From the NCBI RefSeq assembly GCF_014874095.1, contig NZ_JADBEB010000001.1, positions 2,356,001 to 2,420,000 of the forward strand: a stretch of 64,000 nt of DNA, written 5' to 3'. Below, one piece after another: positions 35,196-43,742 of this stretch. The translations under genes were made by a program, and so were the position numbers. The notes beneath the pieces were generated by a model. It worked only from the letters and a program-made list of their open reading frames with translations, was not told where the DNA came from and made no database searches. The DNA comes from Plantactinospora soyae (GTDB lineage Bacteria > Actinomycetota > Actinomycetes > Mycobacteriales > Micromonosporaceae). Each line of letters begins with the position of its first letter. Position 1 is the stretch's first letter.

Positions 35196-36317
35196 GTGGC
35201 TGCCCTGCCCCCGCCGGTCGCGGCCATCCGGGTCGCCGTCCGGCGGGCGCTGGTCGGCGTACCCCGGGATCGTCCGGTCCTGGTCGCCTGCTCCGGTGGT
35301 GCCGACTCGCTCGCGCTGGCCGCCGCCACCGCGTTCGTGGCGCCCCGGCTCGGCGTGGCCGCCGGGCTGGTCAGCGTCGACCACGGCCTACAGGCCGGTT
35401 CGGCGGGCCGGGCCGCCGAGGTGGTGCAGTGGGCCCGGGGGATCGGTCTGGCGCCGGCCGAGGCGGTGGCCGTCCAGGTCGCCGGCCGGCCGGGCGGGCC
35501 GGAGGCGGCGGCCCGGGAGGCCCGCTACCAGGCACTGGTCGCCACGGCCCACCGGTACGACGCGTCGACGGTCCTGCTCGGGCACACCCGGGACGACCAG
35601 GCCGAGACGGTGCTGCTGGCGCTGGCCAGAGGAGCCGGCCCGCGCGGGTTGGCCGCAATGCCGGTCGACCGGGAACTGGACGGCGTGATCCTGTCCCGCC
35701 CGCTGCTGGACGTCTCCCGGGAGGAGACCCGCAAGGCGTGCGCGGTGCTGGGGCTGACCCCGTGGGAGGACCCGCACAACGCCGACGACCGGTACGCCCG
35801 GGCCCGGGTCCGGGCCGAGGTGCTGCCGGTGCTGGTCCGGGTGCTCGGTCCGGGGGTGCTGGACAACCTGGCCCGGACCGCCCGGCTCGTCGCGGCGGAC
35901 ACCGCCGCGCTGGACGAACTCGCCCGGATCGGGTACGCCGAGGCGCGGATCGCCCCGGGCGGGACCCGGAGCGTCGACGGGCTGGCGGTACCGGTGCTCG
36001 CGGCGATGCCGGCCGCGGTGCGTACCCGGGTCCTGCACCGGTGGGCCCGCGAGTTGGGCGCGTCGCCGGCCGCGCTGTCACACCGGCACGTCGCGGCGCT
36101 CGATGCCCTGGTCACGGCCTGGCGGGGACAGGGACCGACACACCTGCCCGGCGGAATCCGGGCGACCCGGCGCGGCGCGGAGTTGCTGGCCGAGCAGGAC
36201 GGCGGGCCGGCGACGGAGCAGGACGGCCGGCTGCTGGCCGAGCAGAACGGCGGTTCGGTAGCCGAGCAGGCCGGCGGGCCAGTGTTGGAGCAGGAACACG
36301 GGCCGGTCGTGGAGTAG
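35196..36317 (+). CDS. tilS: tRNA(Ile)-lysidine synthetase
   Basis: This 373-residue enzyme modifies cytidine 34 of tRNA-Ile(CAU) to lysidine so it reads AUA. The N-type ATP pyrophosphatase loop C-S-G-G-A-D-S (residues 32-38) and the conserved H-T-R-D-D-Q-A-E-T and R-P-L-L-D-V-S-R-E-E-T segments are present. The GTG at 35196 follows an AGGCGG site. The last 45 residues are a degenerate repeat (A-E-Q-D-G-G-P-type units) unrelated to the enzyme core, and the repeat continues past the stop codon. The core stays intact, so activity is expected. It belongs to the conserved dacB-protease-tilS-hpt-ftsH order, here interrupted by a ggt-like and a regulator gene. Confidence 0.92.
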   Translation: MAALPPPVAAIRVAVRRALVGVPRDRPVLVACSGGADSLALAAATAFVAPRLGVAAGLVSVDHGLQAGSAGRAAEVVQWARGIGLAPAEAVAVQVAGRPGGPEAAAREARYQALVATAHRYDASTVLLGHTRDDQAETVLLALARGAGPRGLAAMPVDRELDGVILSRPLLDVSREETRKACAVLGLTPWEDPHNADDRYARARVRAEVLPVLVRVLGPGVLDNLARTARLVAADTAALDELARIGYAEARIAPGGTRSVDGLAVPVLAAMPAAVRTRVLHRWARELGASPAALSHRHVAALDALVTAWRGQGPTHLPGGIRATRRGAELLAEQDGGPATEQDGRLLAEQNGGSVAEQAGGPVLEQEHGPVVE

Positions 36318-36345
36318 AGCGACGGGCAGGTCGCGGAGTAGACAT
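36186..36345. repeat. Degenerate tandem repeat at the tilS 3' end
   Basis: Imperfect 24-27-bp units encode A-E-Q-D-G-G-P, T-E-Q-D-G-R, A-E-Q-N-G-G-S, A-E-Q-A-G-G-P and L-E-Q-E-H-G-P. In the same frame the array continues beyond the TAG stop as S-D-G-Q-V-A-E and a second TAG. This suggests an expanding array cut by a stop. Confidence 0.7.
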
Positions 36346-36350
36346 GACCC

Positions 36351-37997
36351 ATGGCCTACCCTCGACAGCCGGTCTTCGCGCCGAACGGCGCCGTCGCCAC
36401 CAGTCAGCCGCTCGCCGCCGCCGCCGGTCTGGCGGTGCTGCGTCGGGGTGGCAACGCGGTGGACGCCGCCCTCGCCACCGCCATCACGCTCACCGTGGTC
36501 CAGCCCGGCTCCAACGACATCGGCGGTGACCTGTTCGCCATCGTCTGGGACGGGCAGCGGCTGCACGGGCTGAACGGATCCGGCCGGTCGCCGGCCGCGC
36601 TGACCCGGGACGCGGTGCTCGCCGCGACCGGTGGCCGGGGTGCGGAGCCGACCGGGGCACACGGCGGGGCGCAGGCCAGCGGGGCAGCGATGCCGGCCCG
36701 GGGCTGGCTCTCGGTGACCGTACCCGGGGCTCCGGCGGGCTGGCGGGACCTGCACGACCGGTTCGGCTCGCTGCCCTTCGCCGACCTCTTCACCGACGCG
36801 ATCGGCTACGCCGAGTGCGGCTTCCCCGTGTCACCGAACGTCGCGGCGGGCTGGGCCCGTGCGGTGGGCCAGCACGCCGAACTGGTCGGCCAGGAGTACG
36901 CCGAATGGGGCCGGGTCTTCACCGTCGACGGTGGACGGGCACCCCGGGCCGGGGAGCGTTGGCGCAACCCGGACGCCGCCGGCACGCTGCGCCGGATCGC
37001 GGCCAGCGGCTCGGCGGCGTTCTACACCGGGGAGATCGCCGAGGTGCTGGCCGGGTACGCCGACCGGACCGGTGGGCTGCTCTCCGGGGCCGACCTCGCC
37101 AAGCACGAGTCGAGCTGGGTGGATCCGATCCGGGCGACCTACCGGGGCCACGAGCTGTGGGAACTGCCGCCGAACGGGCAGGGCGTGGCCGCCCTGCTCG
37201 CGCTGAACATCCTGGACGGCGTGGATCTGGCCGCGATGTCCCCGGCCGAGCAACTGCACTGGCAGATCGAGGCGACGAAGATCGGCTTTGCCGACGCGCA
37301 CGCGTACGTGGCCGATCCGGACCGGGTCACGGTACCGACGGCGGAACTGCTGACCCCGGAGTACGCCGCCACGCGCCGGGCCCTGGTCACCTCCTCCGCC
37401 GGTACGCCGGCACCCGGCGACCCGGCGAAGGGTGGCACCGTCTACCTCTGCGCCACCGACGCCGACGGGATGATGGTGAGCCTGATCCAGTCCAACTACC
37501 TCGGCTTCGGCTCGTACGTCGTACCGTCGGGGCTCGGCTTCGGGCTGCAGAACCGGGCCGCCGGGTTCAGTCTCGACCCGGCCCACCCCAACGTGGTGGC
37601 ACCCGGGAAGCGCCCGTTCCACACCATAATCCCGGGCTTCCTGACCCGGGACGGCGAGCCGGTGGGCCCGTTCGGGGTGATGGGCGGGCACATGCAGCCG
37701 CAGGGGCACGTGCAGGTCGTCTCGTCGACCGTGGACGCCGGCCTCGGCCCGCAGGCGGCGCTGGACCGCCCCCGCTGGTACTGGCACGCGGGCAGGTCGG
37801 TGCTGGTCGAGCCGGCGTTGCTGGCCGACGAGGCGGGCCGCGACGCGGTCGAGCGGTTGCGGTCCCGGGGGCACGAGATCGCCGTCGAGGCCGAGCCGTC
37901 CGCCTTCGGGTACGGCCAGGCGATCTGGCGGCTCCCCGACGGCGGGTACGTGGCCGGCTCAGAGCCCCGAGCCGACGGGTGCGCGATCGGCTACTGA
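36351..37997 (+). CDS. Gamma-glutamyltransferase-family N-terminal nucleophile hydrolase
   Basis: This 548-residue protein has the family N-terminus A-T-S-Q-P-L-A-A-A-A-G and R-R-G-G-N-A-V-D-A-A-L-A-T-A. The likely autoprocessing and nucleophile Thr363 lies in K-G-G-T-V-Y-L-C-A-T-D-A-D-G, and a C-terminal G-V-M-G-G-H-M-Q-P-Q-G-H segment corresponds to the small subunit. It has no signal peptide, so unlike secreted glutathione-degrading enzymes it seems cytoplasmic. It belongs to the broader GGT-like group whose members also act as acylases. The exact substrate is not readable. It interrupts the usual tilS-hpt spacing seen in related genomes. Confidence 0.87.
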   Translation: MAYPRQPVFAPNGAVATSQPLAAAAGLAVLRRGGNAVDAALATAITLTVVQPGSNDIGGDLFAIVWDGQRLHGLNGSGRSPAALTRDAVLAATGGRGAEPTGAHGGAQASGAAMPARGWLSVTVPGAPAGWRDLHDRFGSLPFADLFTDAIGYAECGFPVSPNVAAGWARAVGQHAELVGQEYAEWGRVFTVDGGRAPRAGERWRNPDAAGTLRRIAASGSAAFYTGEIAEVLAGYADRTGGLLSGADLAKHESSWVDPIRATYRGHELWELPPNGQGVAALLALNILDGVDLAAMSPAEQLHWQIEATKIGFADAHAYVADPDRVTVPTAELLTPEYAATRRALVTSSAGTPAPGDPAKGGTVYLCATDADGMMVSLIQSNYLGFGSYVVPSGLGFGLQNRAAGFSLDPAHPNVVAPGKRPFHTIIPGFLTRDGEPVGPFGVMGGHMQPQGHVQVVSSTVDAGLGPQAALDRPRWYWHAGRSVLVEPALLADEAGRDAVERLRSRGHEIAVEAEPSAFGYGQAIWRLPDGGYVAGSEPRADGCAIGY

Positions 37998-38085
37998 ACC
38001 GGGCCGCGCGGTTTCTGACCGGTGCTGGCACCGGCCGGCGGTGGGGTGGCCGGACGCTCGCGGGTGGCGTAGCCGGCCGCCCCGG

Positions 38086-39072
38086 TCAGCCGACCGGGCT
38101 GGCCTGACGGTCGGTGGGCGTACGGTCCCGGAAGGTGGCCCGGTAGGCGTGCGGCGTGGCGCCGACCCGCCGGCCGAAGTGGTGCCGCAGGGTCGCGCCG
38201 TCGCCGAAGCCGGCCCGGGTGGCCACCGCCTCCACGGCGAGTTCGGTCTCCTCCAGCAGGCGCCGGGCCAGCAGCACCCGCTGGTTGGTGATCCAGTCGT
38301 GCGGGGTGGTGCCGGTCTCGGCCCGGAACCGCCGGGCGAAGGTCCGGGGCGCCATGTGGGCCCGCCCGGCCAGGTCGTCGACGGTCAACTGCTGGTCGAG
38401 GTGGTTGATCAACCAGCTCAGCACCGGCTCCAGGGTGGGCGCGTCGGGCGTACGCGGGATGGGTGCCTCGATGTACTGGGACTGCCCGCCGTCGCGGTGC
38501 GGGGGTACGACCATCCGCCGGGCGAGCTTGGTGGCCAGGGCGGAGCCGTGTTCCTGGCGTACCAGGTGCAGGCAGGCGTCGATGCCGGCGGAGGTGCCGG
38601 CACCGGTGAGCAGGTTCCCGTCCTGTACGTAGAGGGCGTCACACCGCACGTCCGCCTCCGGGTACATCCGGGCCAGGGCGTCGGCGTACCGCCAGTGGGT
38701 GGTGCAGGCGCGGCCGTCGAGCAGGCCGGCCGCGCCCAGCACGAAGGCGCCGGAGCAGACGCTCAGCACGTACGCCCCGCGTTCGTCGGCCCGGCGCAGC
38801 GCGTCGAGTACGGCCTCCGGGATCGGCGCCCCGATGGTGTGTGCCGCCGGCACGGCGACCAGGTCGGCGTCCTCGACCGGCGACAGGTCGGCATGTGGGA
38901 TGAGCCCGAAGCCGGACCGGGTCCGGATCGGCTTCCCGTCGGCGGTGCAGAGGTGGAACCGGTAGTCGGGGAATCCGTCGTCGGTCCGGTCGGTGCCGAA
39001 GACCTCGCAGAGCACCCCCAGTTCGAAGGTGGCCACCGGGTCCAGGGCGATCACTGCCACATTGCGGAGCAT
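38086..39072 (-). CDS. GlxA-type regulator (DJ-1/PfpI domain + AraC helix-turn-helix)
   Basis: This 328-residue protein has a DJ-1/PfpI-like domain (about residues 1-175) with the nucleophile-elbow region V-L-S-V-C-S-G-A-F-V-L-G-A-A-G, and a C-terminal AraC-type double helix-turn-helix (about 215-315; T-V-D-D-L-A-G-R-A-H-M-A-P-R-T-F-A-R-R-F). This is the architecture of GlxA/FtrA regulators, which commonly control amino-acid or glyoxylate-type catabolism. It is convergent to the ggt-like gene and divergent from the small membrane protein gene at 39266. Targets are not evident; autoregulation from the 39073-39265 gap is likely but unproven. Confidence 0.9.
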   Translation of the reverse strand: MLRNVAVIALDPVATFELGVLCEVFGTDRTDDGFPDYRFHLCTADGKPIRTRSGFGLIPHADLSPVEDADLVAVPAAHTIGAPIPEAVLDALRRADERGAYVLSVCSGAFVLGAAGLLDGRACTTHWRYADALARMYPEADVRCDALYVQDGNLLTGAGTSAGIDACLHLVRQEHGSALATKLARRMVVPPHRDGGQSQYIEAPIPRTPDAPTLEPVLSWLINHLDQQLTVDDLAGRAHMAPRTFARRFRAETGTTPHDWITNQRVLLARRLLEETELAVEAVATRAGFGDGATLRHHFGRRVGATPHAYRATFRDRTPTDRQASPVG

Positions 39073-39265
39073 GCACCGACCCTAACGGAACAGTGGCAGG
39101 AAATCGAGGGTGCATGGCATTGCTGCCACTGTCCGGTTCGGTCCGTCCGGCCGAGACTTGAACCATCAGCCGGTGCGCACCGGCGGCGAAGCCCCAGAAC
39201 ACCTGATCAAGACCGGGAAATCCGTCCCCGGCACGATCGGAATTTGACCGGGAGGTCACGCCGCC

Positions 39266-39397
39266 ATGGAACTCTTCCTCACCCTCTTCTTCCTCGTCCT
39301 GCTCCTCGCCTCCGTGCTCGGCTTCACCTCCGACAGCCGTGACTCGGCCGACTGGCGGCCCAGCAACGGTGGCTGGCGTTCCTCGCCGCGTTCCTGA
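39266..39397 (+). CDS. Small single-span membrane protein (43 residues)
   Basis: ATG at 39266 follows a GGGAGG site. It encodes [20 protein letters not shown], one hydrophobic helix, and then a short hydrophilic tail rich in Ser, Arg and Trp (W-R-P-S-N-G-G-W-R). The codon pattern is typical of the window and the ribosome site is good, so I consider it a real mini-gene. Function unknown. It precedes hpt by about 100 bases and might share its transcript. Confidence 0.6.
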   Translation: MELFLTLFFLVLLLASVLGFTSDSRDSADWRPSNGGWRSSPRS

Positions 39398-39498
39398 CGA
39401 CGGCGCCGAGAAGTGCATGCCTGGCCAGCCGGGGTGGACACCGCGTGAAGGTGCCGCCCCGGCGACAGGCCCGAACTGGCGTACGGCAGGCTAGGCGC

Positions 39499-40074
39499 AT
39501 GGCTCAGGGCTCCTGGTACGACGCCGACATCGACCACGTGATCATCTCGGAGGAGCAGATTCGGGAGAAGATCGCGGAACTGGCCAAACAGGTGGCGGCG
39601 GACTACGCCCCTGTCGCGGACGGACTCCTGCTGGTGTGCGTGCTCAAGGGAGCGGTCATGTTCATGGCCGACTTCGCCCGCGCACTCGGCCGGCACGGGC
39701 CCCCGGCCGAACTCGAGTTCATGGCCCTCTCCTCGTACGGCCAGGGCAGCACCTCGTCCGGGGTGGTGCGGATCCGCAAGGACCTCGACCGGGACATCGC
39801 CGGCCGGCACGTGGTGGTGGTCGAGGACATCGTCGACTCCGGCCTCACCCTGTCCTGGCTGCTCCGCTACCTGGAGTCCCGGGCGGCGGCGAGCGTCGAG
39901 GTGGTCGCGCTGTTCCGCAAGCCGGACGCGATCAAGGTCTCGGTGCCGGTCAAGTACGTGGGATTCGACATTCCGAGCGAATTCGTCGTCGGGTACGGCC
40001 TGGACTTCGGCGAGCGCTACCGCGAGGTCCCCTACGTCGGCGTGCTGAAGCCCGAGGTCTACGCCCGGTCCTGA
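39499..40074 (+). CDS. hpt: Hypoxanthine phosphoribosyltransferase
   Basis: This 191-residue purine-salvage enzyme converts hypoxanthine or guanine and PRPP to IMP or GMP. The PRPP-binding signature [14 protein letters not shown] begins at about residue 105. [12 protein letters not shown] and [12 protein letters not shown] are also canonical. The ATG at 39499 ([10 protein letters not shown]) is chosen over an upstream in-frame start because it matches the usual N-terminus. It lies in the conserved tilS-hpt-ftsH order. A palindrome, ACCGGTCGACCGGT, lies 25 bases after the stop. Confidence 0.95.
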   Translation: MAQGSWYDADIDHVIISEEQIREKIAELAKQVAADYAPVADGLLLVCVLKGAVMFMADFARALGRHGPPAELEFMALSSYGQGSTSSGVVRIRKDLDRDIAGRHVVVVEDIVDSGLTLSWLLRYLESRAAASVEVVALFRKPDAIKVSVPVKYVGFDIPSEFVVGYGLDFGERYREVPYVGVLKPEVYARS

Positions 40075-40538
40075 CCACCGCTTCCCGTCCCGCTGGCGAC
40101 CGGTCGACCGGTTAGGGGCCCGCTGAGCCGTCCGGTGTACCCCGCCCATCCTGATTATCGGCAGGGAAATATCGCGTCGACGTACAGCGCGCTCCCAGGA
40201 ATCACGGTTACGGTATGCGGTGGTGGCACGCAAGCATCCCGCGCCGGGGTTCCTGCCCTGTTTGACCCGAAAGGGTCGACCATCCAGGGCGGAGGACCGG
40301 AGTTGGTCTGCCGTCACCCGGCACACGAGCGGGAGTGAACCCGTAACCCCAGGGCTCGCAGGCTCGCTCCTCGCGTTCACGGTGTACCGTCGAATGACCG
40401 CGGCGCGGTACTTAGCGTCCGGTGTCGGGCCGGCTAGCACATAGACGGCTCCGGCCGTCGCCTCGGCGACGACAGAAGGCAACCAGACGATCAGGACGTC
40501 GATCAGGAGGGTCCGGGCGTTACGGCGCTCGATACAGC
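40075..40538 (+). promoter_or_regulatory. Long ftsH leader with several small stems
   Basis: 464 bases without a supported gene. The palindrome ACCGGTCGACCGGT (40099-40112) lies just after hpt. A GACCC-GAAA-GGGTC stem-loop occurs at 40264-40277. Further short stems (GACC-GGAGTT-GGTC and CGGG-AGTGAA-CCCG) follow within about 70 bases. An AGGAGG at 40505-40510 is 28 bases from the ftsH ATG, farther than a normal ribosome site. It may be a structured 5' leader; I cannot assign a known riboswitch class. Confidence 0.4.
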
Positions 40539-42563
40539 ATGGAACGTACGCGTTTCTTCCGCCGCCCGGTGGTCTGGATCATCCTGGTGATCATCGGTGC
40601 GATTGCGCTCAGCTCATTCTTCAGTGGCGGCCCGAGCTATCACAAGGTCGAGACGAACGTGGTCCTCGACCAGCTCAACAAGGGCGGCATACAGAAGGCC
40701 ATCTTCCAGGACAAGGAGCAGACGCTCCAGCTCGACCTGAAGGACTCGGCCAAGTTCGGTGACACGGACACGGACAAGATCCAGGCCCAGTTCCCGTACG
40801 AGGTCGGCGACGAGGTCTGGAACCAGGTCGCCGCGGCCAAGGCGGCGGGCCGGATCACCGGTCCGATCGACACCGAGGTCTCCGGCGACAACATCTTCGT
40901 GTCGCTCCTGGTCAACCTGTTGCCCATCGCCATCCTGGTGATCCTGCTGCTGCTCTTCATGTCGCAGATGCAGGGTGGCGGCTCCCGGGTCCTGAACTTC
41001 GGCAAGTCCAAGGCGAAGATGATCACCAAGGACACCCCGAAGACCACCTTCTCCGACGTCGCGGGCTCGGAAGAGGCCGTCGAGGAACTGCACGAGATCA
41101 AGGATTTCCTGCAGAATCCGGCGAAGTACCAGGCCCTCGGCGCCAAGATCCCCAAGGGCGTGCTGCTCTTCGGCCCGCCCGGTACGGGTAAGACGCTGCT
41201 GGCCCGGGCCGTGGCCGGCGAGGCCGGTGTGCCGTTCTACTCCATCTCCGGCTCCGACTTCGTCGAGATGTTCGTCGGTGTCGGCGCGAGCCGGGTCCGT
41301 GACCTGTTCGAGCAGGCCAAGGCGAACGCTCCGGCGATCGTCTTCGTCGACGAGATCGACGCCGTCGGTCGGCACCGTGGCGCCGGCATGGGCGGCGGGC
41401 ACGACGAGCGGGAGCAGACGCTCAACCAGCTCCTCGTCGAGATGGACGGCTTCGACACCAAGGGCGGCGTGATCCTGATCGCCGCGACCAACCGGCCGGA
41501 CATCCTCGACCCGGCGCTGCTGCGTCCGGGCCGGTTCGACCGGCAGATCGCGGTGGACACCCCGGACATGGAGGGCCGCAAGGCGATCCTGCGGGTGCAC
41601 GCGAAGGGCAAGCCGTTCACGCCGGACGTCGACCTCGACGCGGTGGCTCGGCGTACCCCGGGGTTCACCGGTGCGGACCTGGCCAACGTGATCAACGAGT
41701 CGGCGCTGCTGACCGCCCGTGGCGAGAAGCGGGCGATCTCCAACGACGCGCTGGAGGAGTCGATCGACCGGGTGGTCGCCGGCCCGCAGCGCCGGACCCG
41801 GGTGATGAGCGACAAGGAAAAGAAGATCACCGCCTACCACGAGGGCGGGCACGCGCTGGTCGCCTGGGCGCTGCCGCACTCCGCCCCGGTGCACAAGGTC
41901 ACGATCCTCTCCCGCAGCCGCTCCCTCGGGCACACGCTGGTGCTTCCCACCGAGGACAAGTACACCCAGACCCGGGCCGAGATGATTGACACGCTGGCGT
42001 ACGCGCTGGGCGGTCGGGCCTCCGAGGAACTGGTGTTCCACGAGCCGACCACCGGTGCCGCGGACGACATCGTGAAGGCCAGTGCGCTGGCCCGAGCGAT
42101 GATCACCCAGTACGGCATGAGCTCCAAGCTCGGTGCGATCAAGTACGGCACCAGCGGTGACGAGCCGTTCCTGGGCCGGAGCATGGGCCACGAGCGGGGC
42201 TACTCCGACTCGGTGGCCGCCGAGATCGACGCCGAGGTGCGGTCGCTGATCGAGCTGGCACACGACGAGGCCTGGGAGATCCTGGTGGAATACCGGGACG
42301 TCCTCGACAGCCTCGTACTGGAGCTGATCGAGAAGGAGACCCTCTCCACCGCCGACATGGCCCGGATCTGTGCCCGGGTGGTCAAGCGGCCGCCGATGGC
42401 CCCGTACAACGGGTTCGGCAAGCGGCAGCCGTCGACCGAGCCTCCGGTGCTCACCCCGGGTGAGAAGGAGAAGCTCAAGGCGCAGGCCGAGGCCGACGGC
42501 GTACAGGCGACCGTCGGGGGCAACAGCAACAACACCGCCCCCAACTCGGACGGCCCGCACTGA
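40539..42563 (+). CDS. ftsH: ATP-dependent membrane zinc protease FtsH
   Basis: This 674-residue protein has two N-terminal membrane spans (about 11-29 and 120-142) flanking an external domain. An AAA module follows with the Walker A G-P-P-G-T-G-K-T (212-219), a Walker B ending F-V-D-E-I-D, and the second region of homology. The protease domain has H434-E-G-G-H438 as zinc ligands and catalytic Glu. A glutamine/asparagine-rich disordered tail ends the protein. FtsH degrades misfolded and regulatory membrane proteins. The ATG is the first start that gives the correct first helix, though the best ribosome site is 28 bases away. Its stop overlaps the folE frame by CTGA, suggesting translational coupling. 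Confidence 0.96.
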   Translation: MERTRFFRRPVVWIILVIIGAIALSSFFSGGPSYHKVETNVVLDQLNKGGIQKAIFQDKEQTLQLDLKDSAKFGDTDTDKIQAQFPYEVGDEVWNQVAAAKAAGRITGPIDTEVSGDNIFVSLLVNLLPIAILVILLLLFMSQMQGGGSRVLNFGKSKAKMITKDTPKTTFSDVAGSEEAVEELHEIKDFLQNPAKYQALGAKIPKGVLLFGPPGTGKTLLARAVAGEAGVPFYSISGSDFVEMFVGVGASRVRDLFEQAKANAPAIVFVDEIDAVGRHRGAGMGGGHDEREQTLNQLLVEMDGFDTKGGVILIAATNRPDILDPALLRPGRFDRQIAVDTPDMEGRKAILRVHAKGKPFTPDVDLDAVARRTPGFTGADLANVINESALLTARGEKRAISNDALEESIDRVVAGPQRRTRVMSDKEKKITAYHEGGHALVAWALPHSAPVHKVTILSRSRSLGHTLVLPTEDKYTQTRAEMIDTLAYALGGRASEELVFHEPTTGAADDIVKASALARAMITQYGMSSKLGAIKYGTSGDEPFLGRSMGHERGYSDSVAAEIDAEVRSLIELAHDEAWEILVEYRDVLDSLVLELIEKETLSTADMARICARVVKRPPMAPYNGFGKRQPSTEPPVLTPGEKEKLKAQAEADGVQATVGGNSNNTAPNSDGPH

Positions 42564-43273
42564 TCCGGAGCAGCGACGACCAGGCCGCCGGCGATTTTGC
42601 CGGCGGCCTGTCCGCGTCCGCCACCGAACCGGACGGCGACGAGGAACTCGACTACCTCGCCGCCCGGCTGATCAACGGCAAGCTCGGTGGTGGACCGGTC
42701 GAGGCGGCCGTCGACCTGCCCCGGATCGAGAAGGCGGTACGGGAGATCCTGATCGCCGTCGGCGAGGATCCGGACCGCGACGGCCTCCGGCAGACACCGG
42801 CCCGGGTCGCCCGGGCGTACGCCGAACTCTTCGCCGGGCTGCGGGTGGACCCCTCCCAGGTGCTCAGCACGACGTTCGAGGCCAACCACGACGAACTGGT
42901 GCTGGTCCGGGACATCGACGTGATGAGCCTCTGCGAGCACCATCTGCTCCCGTTCCGGGGCTCGGCGCACATCGGCTACATCCCGGGGGAGAACGGCCGG
43001 ATCACCGGGCTGTCGAAGCTGGCCCGGCTGGTCGAGGTCTTCGCCCGCCGGCCGCAGGTGCAGGAGCGACTCACCTCGCAGATCGCCGACCTGCTGATGA
43101 CCAAGCTCGAACCGCGTGGCGTGCTGGTCGTGCTGGAGTGCGAGCACATGTGCATGGCGATGCGCGGCATCCAGAAGTCCGGCGCCAGGACCATCACCTC
43201 GGCGGTCCGGGGCCTGCTGAAGGAGGACGCCAAGTCCCGCGCCGAGGCGATGTCCCTGATCATCCGCGGTTGA
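42560..43273 (+). CDS. folE: GTP cyclohydrolase I (apparent CTG start)
   Basis: This enzyme makes dihydroneopterin triphosphate from GTP, the first folate step. The core is unmistakable: [21 protein letters not shown] begins the domain. C-E-H-H-L-L-P-F holds zinc-site residues, and [11 protein letters not shown] holds another Cys. No in-frame ATG, GTG or TTG occurs between the ftsH interior and GTG 42845, which would delete the first conserved helices. The only coupled start is CTG 42560 in a CTGA overlap with the ftsH stop, giving 237 residues. The exact start is therefore uncertain, and a sequence error is an alternative. It is the last folate gene before the secretion island. Confidence 0.85.
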   Translation: MIRSSDDQAAGDFAGGLSASATEPDGDEELDYLAARLINGKLGGGPVEAAVDLPRIEKAVREILIAVGEDPDRDGLRQTPARVARAYAELFAGLRVDPSQVLSTTFEANHDELVLVRDIDVMSLCEHHLLPFRGSAHIGYIPGENGRITGLSKLARLVEVFARRPQVQERLTSQIADLLMTKLEPRGVLVVLECEHMCMAMRGIQKSGARTITSAVRGLLKEDAKSRAEAMSLIIRG

Positions 43274-43281
43274 GCCGGGCC

Positions 43282-43295
43282 GGCCGGATCCGGCC
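43282..43295. terminator. 14-bp palindrome between convergent folE and the island
   Basis: GGCCGGATCCGGCC is self-complementary and lies eight bases past the folE stop and 18 before the convergent gene end. It is a weak candidate terminator marking the left edge of the secretion-gene block. Confidence 0.4.
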
Positions 43296-43313
43296 ACGGC
43301 CGGTCCGCGCCGG

Positions 43314-43742
43314 TCAGAGCAGGTAGATCCCGCCGACGCAGAGCACGACCAGCAGCAGTAGCGCCCCCAGCGCGATCGCACCGTAGAGCAGCACCCGGGG
43401 CCAGGCCAGTGGACCGGTACCCGGCAGCTCGGTGGCCGAGTCCGCCGCGTCGGCGGTCGCCCGGGCCTCCCGCAGCGCCGCCAGCACCGCCTCGGGGCCG
43501 GCGGCCATCGCCCTGCCGGCCGCCGCCACCTCCGGCTCGGACGGCTGCAGGTCCCCCTCGGGTACGCCCAGCGCCCGCAGCCGGGACTGCTGGGGCACCA
43601 GCCGGGCGCGTATCCCGGTCAGCTCCTCCCGAGCGGTGTGTACGCCCTGCGCCTGTCGGCCGGCGGCGGTGGCGGCGGTCCGGCGTACCGCGTCCAGTCG
43701 CTGTGCGGCCGCCAGGTAGTCCTGCCAGGGGTCCTCGCTCAC
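43314..43742 (-). CDS. Small tail-anchored coiled-coil protein of the secretion island
   Basis: This 142-residue protein starts GTGA over the stop of the FtsK-like ATPase gene. The first 100 residues are helical and charged with coiled-coil character (A-A-A-Q-R-L-D-A-V-R-R-T and R-E-E-L-T-G-I-R-A-R-L). The last 25 form one membrane helix, A-I-A-L-G-A-L-L-L-L-V-V-L-C-V. Residues 80-90 are rich in Ala. No family was recognised. The coupling suggests it works with the ATPase, for example as a membrane anchor or adaptor (inference). It is the last gene of the island and convergent to folE. Confidence 0.65.
   Translation of the reverse strand: MSEDPWQDYLAAAQRLDAVRRTAATAAGRQAQGVHTAREELTGIRARLVPQQSRLRALGVPEGDLQPSEPEVAAAGRAMAAGPEAVLAALREARATADAADSATELPGTGPLAWPRVLLYGAIALGALLLLVVLCVGGIYLL

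Noticed and set aside
40135-40338. 67-codon open frame in the ftsH leader
   Set aside because: No ribosome site, atypical composition and overlap with hairpins; more likely a leader than a gene.
42845-43273. folE starting at GTG 42845
   Set aside because: This would delete the conserved N-terminal helices of GTP cyclohydrolase I that are clearly encoded in the same frame upstream; used only as a fallback.
43274-43313. Possible attachment site at the left island edge
   Set aside because: Only a short palindrome and GC-rich low-complexity sequence were seen; no matching repeat was found at the right edge (56049-56450) and no integrase gene is present.
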